Shown here in pieces: positions 1 to 9,300 of a stretch of DNA of 64,000 nucleotides. The position numbers were made by a program, and so were the translations under genes. Origin of the DNA: Helianthus annuus (lineage: Eukaryota > Streptophyta > Magnoliopsida > Asterales > Asteraceae); NCBI RefSeq assembly GCF_002127325.2, contig NC_035449.2, forward strand, positions 146,360,931 through 146,424,930, read 5' to 3'. The stretch's first letter is position 1. Every line of letters starts with the position of its first letter. A model generated the notes under the pieces. The model saw only the letters and a program-made list of their open reading frames with translations. It was not told the DNA's origin and made no database searches.

Positions 1-2
1 TC

Positions 3-86
3 AAATGGGATGCCCGTAGAGGTCCCGAATATACGTGGGAAGTGGAATCCACGATGAAAGAGAAATATCCTCATTTGTTTCAGTAA
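3..86 (+). pseudogene. C-terminal end of a Ty3/gypsy polyprotein (element E0), cut by window edge
   Basis: The reading frame open from base 3 to the stop at 84-86 encodes the last 27 residues of a gypsy polyprotein. It has the R-G-P-E-(Y/F)-T-W-E block and the K-Y-P-H-L-F end seen at the C-termini of the other gypsy elements in this window (A near 10850-10905, C near 27015-27085). In this family the block is the end of the region after integrase, often a chromodomain-like tail. The rest of the gene lies to the left of the window, so its state is unknown. It is followed directly by a hairpin, a polypurine tract and an LTR. Confidence 0.85.
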
Positions 87-122
87 ATCTCGAGGTCGAG
101 ATTTCTTTTAAGGGGGTAAGGA
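85..122 (+). promoter_or_regulatory. Pre-PPT hairpin and polypurine tract of E0
   Basis: A perfect inverted repeat with 9-bp arms (AAATCTCGA / TCGAGATTT, 2-base spacer) lies at 85-104 and overlaps the stop codon. A purine run with GGGGG follows at 109-122, and the LTR starts at 123. The purine tract primes plus-strand DNA synthesis in LTR elements; the hairpin's role is unknown. The same arrangement precedes the 3' LTRs of A, B, C and H with different arm bases. Confidence 0.7.
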
Positions 123-1060
123 TGTAACACCTCGAAAATTTAAGTCCAATAATGTATTGACACGTGTCATAAGGTTCCAGTATGTGAAAATATACTTTAG
201 AGGGACTAAAGTTGACAAACGGTGAAAACTATGGAACGTAAGGGACCAAAGTGTCAACAATGGATAAATAGACTCTATGATAACCCTACATAATGTTCAT
301 AACCTTAATCGGATGGTTCATGGATCATACGACGCGGAAATTGCACAAAAGTGAGGAATTGCAAACTATAGGGGCTAAAAGTGTCAACATGTTGAATTTA
401 TACCTCTGAGTGAACTTTTGGCAGACCCAAAGCATTGTAATGCTAAAATATACTCACTAGAATATGTGGTAAAAATTTCATGAAGTTTCGTTAACGTATG
501 GGAAAGTTATGGCCAAAACCGTACTTGAGGGGTTAAAAGCGTCAATGTCGAATTTCATGGCTTTTCGGTTGAGCGCAAAGTTATCCGAGGACATTACCAT
601 TTTGGTAAATGTCCCAAGGTTCTTAAAACCAAGTTTGGCGGTTTACGAGTCAAGATAAACATCAAAACATCGCGTACGAAGGTCAGGGGCCAATTCTGCC
701 AACAAATGAGTCAGTTGATTTGTATTTACCAGTGTAAACTGACGTATTTTTCCCAAAAGGTTAAGTGCAGGTACTATACGAACTAGGCTGGCTGTTTCCT
801 AAGAGCGTCCACTATAGTCTCGCAAGCTCGGACGACAAATAAACTGTTGAACAATATATTTCATTTTTATTTGATCCGCCTGTGGATCCGTTTCAACTAC
901 TGTGATATTTATTATTGCATTTTATTTTAAAGTTGAAATGTATCTATTTCTGCTTCCGCTGTGCATTATTATATTGTGTTGTTTGTCTATGACGATGCCA
1001 ACCACGTCACTGTACCCCACACCGGGCCCACCGGTGACACGTGGAGATCGGGGTGTGACA
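123..1060 (+). repeat. 3' LTR of gypsy element E0 (938 bp)
   Basis: The LTR starts TGTAACACCTCG right after the polypurine tract and ends GGGGTGTGACA at 1060, the usual TG...CA bounds of this clade. An AG acceptor-like site (GTGCAG/GTAC) ends at 770, 290 bp before the LTR end. Acceptor-like sites lie at about the same distance in the LTRs of A, B and C. The sequence to the right (1061 on) is copia element D, so E0 appears to have inserted into D. The 5' partner LTR and TSD are outside the window. Confidence 0.8.
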
Positions 1061-1183
1061 TCATCTGATCTCCAACGTCTGTTGTCGAAAATAAGATGAA
1101 ATGCAAATCTTTTTGGATTTTTGATTAAGATAAACAGAATACTGTACACACAATATTTTTGTGAGTGTGTTAGGGGATCATAT
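1061..1183 (-). repeat. Distal 3' noncoding tail of copia element D
   Basis: This short stretch between two gypsy LTRs is not gypsy. On the opposite strand it matches the tail of F around 44070-44220, including the run ending GGATCATATC next to the C insertion. About 25 bases of D that should lie between this piece and 30460 are missing, together with the first ~48 bases of C's 5' LTR. A small deletion therefore removed the left junction of C. Confidence 0.55.
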
Positions 1184-2185
1184 CAATGTTGATTATTAAT
1201 AAAACAATGTGCTTTGGTATTATTATATGTGTTTTGGTGTTATTTTGTGTATTTGTGGTTGGTGATTTTACAATTGGATTCAATTCCAATTTCATGCTCT
1301 AAATCGCTTTCTGGAAGGTTATACGCGCACTAATGCGTAAATATAACCAGTTTAATGCAACAAACACTCCGGAATAGTGAAATAGGCTTAACATACCTTA
1401 AATAACCTCCACATAACTTAGAAAAAGTTTTGGATGGTTTGGTGTGTTGAAATCAACTTTGTTCGATCGCAGGGACTATTTGTGTCAAACTGCGAAACTA
1501 TACTGATTTGTATAGTAACGAACACTCCGGAACTTGATCATAAGTTAAACATACCCTAAATAACCTTTACATAGCTTAGAAATAGGCTTTGAGGGGTTCG
1601 GTATGCTAAAATAAACTTTATGCTCATTCAGGGACTAAAAGCGTCAAGAAGTGCATAAGTTTGCATTTTTGCGCATAACTTACGTTCTGAATACATCCGG
1701 ACATCCAAAAATTTATGTAAGCATTAAAATATTTTATTTTAGTGTTTGGCATGATAAAACTCCATTCGTCGCTTAATTTGGATAGTTTTTGCGTTCGTTA
1801 CGACTTCCGTCGTAATTAAGCGAATAACGCAACCGTACGACCAAACGAACATACATCCGAGATGTTTTTGAGCACATTTTAAGTTCCCTATACTTTAACT
1901 TTATTTTAGATCCTTGAAATGGGGTTAACAGGGCTTAAAAGTGCCAAAAAAATCAAGTTTTACAAGTGTAGGGACCATTTTTGAAATTTCTGGCAGACTC
2001 AATGAACCTAGTCCATTTTGAAGTGTTGATGGTTTTCACCCATGGTTTTGCAAAACCATGGGCTGGTATTCAATGAACATAGTCCACATTAGGGGCTCCC
2101 ATGGTTTTAGAAAACCATGGGCACACATGTAAGGTCCAGATCAAAGCTCAGTTTTCGAGGAACGATCTTAACGGTTCTAGAATCC

Positions 2186-2193
2186 TATATATA
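2186..2193 (+). promoter_or_regulatory. TATA box of the C LTR
   Basis: TATATATA followed by a C-rich, CA-containing leader, a usual plant core promoter layout. It is conserved in the 3' LTR of C near 28158. Transcription would start about 30 bases downstream and define the U3/R border. Confidence 0.6.
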
Positions 2194-3535
2194 CCCCATC
2201 CATTTCACTTCAAAACCCACAATTTGAAATCTGATTTATGCTCTCTAAGTGGAAGTATATGCTTCCTACCTGAGAGAAAAATCGGAATCAAATCTTGCGG
2301 GGACCTTCTGTAAGCGTTCTTTCGTTCTTTTCATTCGTTTTAGCGTTAAAGTCATACTGCGTTTGACTTTCTGCTTTGACCAGTTTATGGTCAACGCGAA
2401 GTTCGTTTGAACTTCATAATGTGAGCGTAATCACGATGGTTATAGTCCCAAAGTGACTATACCTACTGATTACCACGTTATCTAGGCTCAGTGACGAGTC
2501 GTAGTTTCGGCCAAAATGCGTTTTCTCGCGTATTTTGTAACCAAACTACTCTAGGATGTCAAAACCGGTTGTTTTGATATCAAAACCTGTTTTCTAACTT
2601 AACTAAACATGTTCTAGAATGTTTCTAACTTAACTAAACACCCGCTTAGATTTTCGAACACGACCCGTTTGGTCGATCGTTAGGATCCGACCAAACATGT
2701 TTAGTGACCATAGTAAGCATAGGGAATAACCTTCCGAGGTTATACCTTATGGTCACTTAGGTTTGATTAGTCGCATGATAAGTAGTTTATGTGCCTTTGG
2801 TAAATTACCAAAATACCCTTTTCATACATAATTGGTAATTAAGCATATGTGACCTAAATTTTTGACACGTAACTAATTATTTAACATAATTAAACATGCA
2901 TGGACATATAATACTTGTCATAAGGACTAGTTAGACGTCTCAAATGTGCTTTTGCGCGCACGACGCGTTAAAGTAGCGTGAGCTACCTTAATGGGTCACA
3001 ATGGGTCGAAAGCACTTAGGTTAGGTTCCGATTTAGAATATAGGCCTTGCTAAACCATATCACATGAGTTCCAACACTCATTTGGTTTACAAGTCCTCAT
3101 TCTGTCCGATCTTCCGATTTAGGCGTCTATTGTTTGACTAGTGATTCGATTACTAGGTGTTGTTTGATTTCTCTGGTTTGCTCGAGTTTGTTGAAGTTCT
3201 ATTGATTGAGGATACTTTGCACTCCATGTGAGGACATAGTTCCCCTATTTTACTGTTTTTAAATGTTTTGGGGTGATTCATATATACGAAATGTTTTCAA
3301 GGTTTAAACGATGATTTCAAAAACGATTAAAACGATTTTTACTAAACTAATAACGATTTCAATAATGTGAACGAAACTTGATGGTTGTAGTTACATAACA
3401 AATGACATTCATTAGCATTGATCAAGCCGACCAGTATTAGGTTATGGTACCATAGGATCTGACAAATCCCGTTATTGCACTGCACCCATGGTTATGTGTG
3501 GGGGTTGTGGGTAGCGACTGAATCTAATGTTTGTT

Positions 3536-3540
3536 AACTT
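3536..3540 (+). repeat. Target-site duplication AACTT of element A (left copy)
   Basis: AACTT at 3536-3540 directly precedes the A LTR. The second copy is at 22328-22332 directly after the last base of A. The undisturbed site in the 3' LTR of C (near 29560) has AACTT once. Confidence 0.95.
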
Positions 3541-3715
3541 TGTGACAACTCGAAATTTAGAACTTTTCGGTGTAACTTGCTTGTACGTTATGTGACTAGT
3601 TAAAATGATAACGTGAACTTTTTTATGTGATAAGTGCTTTGTTATGTGTGTATTGTATATATATGTGTACGTGTTTTATGTGAACCGAGAACCCAACCCG
3701 AGAACAAAGAACCCG

Positions 3716-3739
3716 ACTCGAGACCATGAGGTCTCGAGT
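3716..3739 (+). promoter_or_regulatory. Perfect hairpin upstream of the A-LTR TATA box
   Basis: Arms of 10 bp (ACTCGAGACC and its exact complement) with a 4-base loop, about 90 bp upstream of TATAAATA. The same CTCGAGACC word recurs in the array at 4625-4830. The copy in the 3' LTR is at 11256-11279. It may be a protein-binding site; no function is established. Confidence 0.6.
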
Positions 3740-3828
3740 GGACTTGGGCCGAGAACTTTTGGCCGGTTGGGCCTTTGGGCCGTGACCCCCACTCGAAACC
3801 CATAAGGGTGCAACACTTGGAACTTGGC

Positions 3829-3836
3829 TATAAATA
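3829..3836 (+). promoter_or_regulatory. TATA box of the A LTR
   Basis: TATAAATA followed ~30 bases on by a CA-rich, TCTC-rich leader (3865-3930), the usual look of a plant transcription start. The 3' LTR copy is at 11369-11376. Confidence 0.75.
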
Positions 3837-4579
3837 CACCACCCCTAGTTACTTGTTACCACTTTGTTGAACATTACAACACACACTCTCCTACTTCTCT
3901 CTCTCACCTAAACTCTAGAACACAAACACACTCCATCATTCTTGGATCTTTGGACTTGGATCGGCTCACACACACACCCGGTTGGAAGCTTTTCACACAC
4001 CCTCGAAACCCATAACCGGTTAGTGTTCTTGATGTTTTGTTGAATGTTAGTGTGTTCATGTTATGTTTGTATGAGATTATGTGACAATATGTTAAGTTGT
4101 TGAGTTATACATAGAAATCGGTTCATAAATGTTCTTGTTATGTGTTGAAATTTGCATAAATGCTTGATGTTGAAAATGGGTTCATTGTATGTTAAAAAGA
4201 GTGAATGATGATATTGGTTGCACTTGGATTAGATCCGAAAAGTTTGGGTGTTTATACTATGAAAATCGGCTAATGAATATGTTTGTCAAGTAGGATGCAT
4301 GCTAGTAAAATTGTATCTTGATAGTTGTTCATGATTTTGGGTGAATAAGTGGTTAGTATGTTATGAACTTGTTGAATATATGTTTGAATATGTGAAGAAC
4401 ACTTTGAATGATAGTTAAGAATGTGAAAACCCTTGTGATTTTGATCCATCTTTGACCCATAGCCTGATTAGGAAAACTGTTAGTGAAATTCTATTGGTCA
4501 TTTCCGGATTTGGGCCTGATTATATTGTACTATTTGGCTGACTACATCTGCATCAACACGTGAACATGAAAACGACAGC

Positions 4580-4830
4580 TTACCGACTCGCAATCACCCG
4601 TTGCGACTCGCAACCACAGCGTGATGACTCGAGACCCCGCGGTTGCGACTCGCAACCATATCAGGACAAGCCGAGACCACAGGTTACGAGTCCCGTTGCG
4701 ACTCGAAACCTCAGCATGATGAACCGAAACCATGGTTGCGACACCGGTTGCGACTCGCAACCATCCATGATCAACACACACAGCATGACTCGAGACCATG
4801 CTTGCGAGTCCGGTTGCGACTCGAGACCAC
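4580..4830 (+). repeat. Array of degenerate inverted-repeat words in the A LTR
   Basis: The words TTGCGACTCGCAACC, GACTCGAGACC and related forms occur about ten times in 250 bp. The full form GGTTGCGACTCGCAACC is a 17-base inverted repeat with 8-bp arms around one base. The copy at 12120-12370 differs only at C4637/A12177. Overlapping ORFs on both strands here come from this repetition. Confidence 0.75.
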
Positions 4831-5098
4831 ACTTTGGGCCTTAGTTAATGGGCCAGACTGATGGGCTTCTGTGTTAACTGCTTTTACGTGTTTGGGCCTA
4901 AGTAATTGGACTGAACCTGTGAACCGTATGTGCTACTGTTGATTTAGAATACTGTTACTGCTAAACGTGCTTGCCATACGTGTTGCACATTTGTGCACTA
5001 CTTGGTTCGAATCTGATTATACGTGATATCCGTGTTAGGACGTTATTGACTACTTGCGACTTGATTGACTTTCTGTGATAACTGCCGAGCAAACCAAG

Positions 5099-5740
5099 GT
5101 GAGTTCACACCCTTTACAAAGCATGGGATTCCCTGGGTTGGGAACAGGGTTAAGAAACGTGGATTCCTCGTCTACCTTGGGTAGGACGTCAGTGGTTCAG
5201 GAATGTGATTCCTCGTCCGGATGGACGGATAAACGTACTAGACTAAAACTCTATCACGAAGTCCCTCCTTTTTGTATCGACTAATCGCCGGGCCAATGGC
5301 GAGCGGGTCATTAGTTAGATAGCGCTATTTAGGTCTGACAAGCCTCACACCGTGCCGCAGAGGACGGGCGTGAACTAATGGATCTGGGGCACGTCAATGA
5401 TGATAGACATTGATGTTTTCAGGGCACGTAAACATGACTACAGTCAGCAGTCGATATGGTAACGAGTCTAGTATACACATGGGGTAGCCCCCACGGCTGG
5501 AGAGCCAGATGATGTACATGGGGTAGCCCCCACGGCCGAAATGCCTGATAACTACATGGGGTAGCCCCCACGGCCGGAGTGCCGGAGTAACTGGGAACGA
5601 ACATGTCACGTTTTTAAACTATGGGGTAACCCCCACGGCAGGATGCCAGATAAAGTAAACTGTTTTCGAAACAACTAAAACGAACGCCCACCCGTGAACT
5701 CACTCAACTAGTTGTTGACTCGTTACTACATGCTTTGCAG
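5099..5740 (+). other. Predicted spliceosomal intron in the LTR leader of A
   Basis: A strong donor (CCAAG/GTGAGTTCAC) at 5099 and a strong acceptor (ACATGCTTTGCAG/GA) ending at 5740 lie downstream of the TATA box, so both would be in the transcript. The same donor block appears in the LTRs of B (14238) and I (63537), and the same acceptor block in B (14692). Splicing is a prediction from consensus and conservation only. A second possible donor (CCG/GTTAGTGT) near 4019 is also conserved in B near 13300. Confidence 0.5.
5476..5655 (+). repeat. Four ~45-bp tandem repeats, GGGGTAGCCCCC type
   Basis: Four imperfect copies begin with ATGGGGTAGCCCCCACGG; the last has TAAC for TAGC. Each contains a GGGG/CCCC inverted repeat. 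They sit inside the predicted LTR intron. The second copy set is at 21784-21960, because B interrupts the 3' LTR. Confidence 0.85.
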
Positions 5741-6019
5741 GACCATAGGTACTCAGTGGGAGCTTGCATGGAGGAGGATCGTTGTGGGACAGGGATTGCC
5801 ACATGCTATGTTAAATTTGAAACTTTTGGAACTTATGTTATAACTTTAAAACTTATGCTTCTGCTTGCAACTTAAACTTATTTGTTTTGAAACACTAATC
5901 GTGATGGTTAAACTTTTATAACTACTTATTTGCTTGTTTAGTATGATTGGTGGCTGGATCCTGGTCAGTCACGCCTCCAAGCGGTAGTACTCCGCAGGTG
6001 GGATTTTGGGGGTGTGACA

Positions 6020-6327
6020 GATTGGTATCAGAGCCATTGGTTATAGTGAACTTGGTTTTAATAAAGGAGAAACGTTTTTGTTAAAACCAGACTATAACCG
6101 GTTTAGTGCTCAACGGTCCACAACGACACTTCGCTCCTCATGCAAGGCTCAACGTTCTAGGTAATATGATGTATGTATGTTGCCTACTTGTTAGTTGCGT
6201 AGTACATTGCTCATGGTATGCTTGACTAGTGTAACTACTGTTGTTTGAACGCGTATGTGCTTACTCTGTCTTACTATCGTACTTTCGCGAACCTCTCTCA
6301 CACGTATTACTCTTGTTATGAAGAAAC
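6020..6327 (+). promoter_or_regulatory. PBS and untranslated leader of A
   Basis: TGGTATCAGAGCC at 6023-6035, three bases after the LTR, is complementary to the 3' end of plant initiator tRNA-Met and would prime minus-strand synthesis. The rest up to the gag ATG at 6328 is noncoding. A TAG/GTAATA donor-like site near 6160 is shared with B near 15140, so another leader intron is possible but less convincing. Confidence 0.9.
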
Positions 6328-9300
6328 ATGTCTGGACGCGTTAACATGACACAAGCCCAGTTGACGGCTTTGATCAACGAGCGAGTTGCCGCAGCGCTTG
6401 CAGCTGCACACGCAGGAGGTATATCCTGCAGTCCGAAATTGTTCTAGGATCATTTGGATCCTACTCTCGTGAACCAACCTTTGTGTTAAACTCTGTCTTT
6501 TCTTTCACCTACCTTAGGTCAGGCACCGGTGTGCACTTTTAAGACCTTTATGGACTGTCGACCCACGACTTTTAGCGGCACTGAAGGAGCGGTAGGTCTC
6601 CTACACTGGTTTGAGAAACTGGAGTCTGTGTTCGAAATGTGTGAATGCCCTGAAGCGCGCAGGGTGAAGTATGCTACTGGTACTCTCGAGGGTTTGGCTC
6701 TCACGTGGTGGAAAGCTCAAGTACAGATGTTAGGGTTGGTTGCTGCCAACGCCACCCCATGGGAAACTTTCAAGGAAATGATCAGGGAGGAATACTGCAG
6801 TCGTGACGACATTCACAAGCTGGAAGATGAGTTCTACAATCTCAAGATGTCGGGATCAGAAATTGAGGCATACACTAAGAGATCGCATGAGCTTGCCTTG
6901 TTGTGTCCTACTATGGTGGATCCTCCGTATAAGCGAATTGAACTCTATCTCAAGGGCTTGGTACCAGAGATCCAAAGTCATGTGACTTCAGCGAACTTGA
7001 CTACTATCCAGCAGGTTGTACAGTTGGCTCACCGTCTCACTGACCAAGCGGTGGAGCAGAACAAGTTACCGAAGCGTATAGGTGCTGCAACTACTTCTGG
7101 TGCTTCTGGTGGGGATAAACGGAAATGGGATGGAACTTCAAGCAGGGGTTCAACTTCGATGCAAACCCAGTCTCAGCAGAGAAAGACGGATGATCACAAG
7201 AGCCCCAGTCAGCAGTCGTCTAGTGGTCAAAGTCACGGTGGATACAAAGGAAATCACCCCAAATGCAATCGTTGCAACCTACACCACAGTGGGCCATGCA
7301 CCAGGGGCAACTGTCATCGGTGCAACAAGCCTGGTCATGTTGCAAAGGATTGCAGAAGCGCATACCCCGTCAATCAGAATCGTCAGCAACCTCAGCAGAA
7401 CCAGCGACAGCAGCAGGGTAACAACAAAGGGTGCTTTCAGTGTGGAGCTGAAGGCCACTTCAAGAAAGATTGTCCCCAACTGAACCAGAACAACAACAAC
7501 AATCAGGGGAATGGTAACAATGGGAACAACAACAACAACAATGGTGCTAGGGGACGAGTGTTCGTGATTGGTCAAGGTGAAGCAAGGAATGATCCCAACG
7601 TGGTGACGGGTAAGTTCCTTCTCGACGACTTTTATGTTACAGTCTTATTTGATTCGGGTGCCGATACTAGCTATGTGTCACTAGAGGTTAGTAAGGTGCT
7701 TAAGCGTATTCCTACACCCCTGAGCGACAAGCACACTGTAGAGCTAGCTAATGGTAAGAGTTTGGAAGCCTCACACGTAGTCAAGGGTTGCCAGCTTACT
7801 CTCGCTAACCAGACCTTCTCTATTGATCTTATACCTATTGTCTTGGGTAGTTTCGACGTTGTCATTGGGATGGATTGGTTATCCCAACACCGAGCAGAGA
7901 TTCTTTGTAACGAGAAGATCGTTCGTATTCCTGGTTTAGGTGGTGAACCTCTCATGATTCGTGGCGACAAGAGAAGTGCTGTTGAGAACATCATCTCTCT
8001 CCTTAAAGCCCAGAAATGCTTACGAAAAGGCCACACTGCGATTTTGGCTCTAGTTACTGACACCACAGAGAAAGAGAAGAAGCTAGAAGATTTTCCCGTT
8101 GTACGCGACTATCCTGAGGTATTCCCTGAGGAATTACCTGGTCTTCCGCCCTATCGCCAAGTCGAGTTTCAGATTGATCTAACTCCTGGAGCCGCGCCTG
8201 TAGCCCGTGCACCTTATCGTTTAGCGCCATCAGAGTTGGAAGAACTCTCCACGCAACTACAAGAACTCTTGGATAAGGGTTTTATTCGTCCTAGCTCATC
8301 GCCTTGGGGAGCTCCAGTACTTTTTGTGAAGAAGAAGGATGGTACCTTCAGAATGTGTATCGACTATCGCGAACTCAACAAGGTGACTGTGAAGAATCGT
8401 TATCCTCTACCGCGCATTGACGACTTGTTCGACCAGTTGCAGGGGTCGAGTTACTACTCAAAGATCGATCTGAGATCGGGATATCACCAGCTGAGAGTTC
8501 GGGAAGAGGATGTCTCTAAGACGGCCTTTAGGACTCGATATGGACACTATGAGTTTTTGGTCATGCCGTTTGGGCTGACGAACGCACCGGCAGTTTTTAT
8601 GGATTTGATGAATCGAGTGTGCAAACCGTACCTGGACAAGTTTGTTATAGTCTTCATCGACGACATCCTGATCTATTCTAAGAGCAAAGAAGAGCACGAA
8701 CAACATCTACGACTTATTTTGGAACTCCTTCGGAAGGAACAGCTTTACGCAAAGTTCTCGAAGTGCGACTTCTGGCTTCGTGAAGTCCATTTCCTAGGGC
8801 ATGTGGTGAACAAGGATGGGATTCACGTTGATCCATCCAAAGTGGAATCTATTAAGAACTGGCCTGCGCCTCGTACACCAAAGGAAATTCGCCAATTTTT
8901 GGGATTGGCAGGTTACTACAGGAGATTCATTAAGGATTTTTCTAAGATCGCGCAGCCCCTGACCTTGCTAACACAAAAAGGCGTTGTTTATCATTGGGGA
9001 AATGCACAAGAGTTAGCTTTTCAACATCTAAAGGATAGACTTTGTAGTGCACCTATCCTTTCACTGCCAGAGGGCACAGAAGATTTTGTGGTTTACTGTG
9101 ATGCATCAATTCAAGGTCTTGGTTGTGTATTGATGCAACGAGATAAAGTCATAGCCTACGCCTCACGACAACTCAAAGTTCACGAGAAGAACTACACTAC
9201 GCATGATTTAGAGCTGGGAGCTGTTGTTTTCGCACTTAAGTTATGGCGGCATTACCTATATGGAACCAAGTGCGCCATCTACACCGACCATAGAAGTTTA

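Larger units (their letters stand above)
1184..3540 (+). repeat. 5' LTR of C, first part
   Basis: Aligns with 27183-29565 of the 3' LTR. The first ~48 LTR bases are replaced by D sequence. The 27-base word around 1390-1416 is absent from the 3' copy (27376), and near 2620-2640 a ~75-base stretch present in the 3' copy (28590-28650) has been replaced by a short duplication. A TATATATA box at 2186-2193 with a leader after it marks the likely promoter; the 3' copy has it near 28158. Confidence 0.85.
3541..6019 (+). repeat. 5' LTR of A (2479 bp)
   Basis: Starts TGTGACAACTCG and ends GGGGGTGTGACA. In order it holds a perfect hairpin at 3716-3739, TATAAATA at 3829-3836, a pyrimidine-rich leader, an array of inverted-repeat words GGTTGCGACTCGCAACC and relatives (about 4580-4830), a predicted intron (5099-5740) containing four GGGGTAGCCCCC repeats, and 279 bp of terminal sequence. 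Several ORFs of 60-100 codons here are chance readings of repeats. Confidence 0.95.

Noticed and set aside
902..1149. Short ORFs at the right end of the E0 LTR
   Set aside because: They cross the LTR border and have no conserved content.
4542..4861. Overlapping ORFs on both strands in the A LTR
   Set aside because: They come from the dyad-word array; the same ORFs recur in the 3' LTR as duplicated noncoding DNA.
6160..6327. Third possible intron in the leader of A (TAG/GTAATA to TGAAG)
   Set aside because: The donor is shared with B, but the acceptor is weak (no pyrimidine tract), so it is not listed as a feature.
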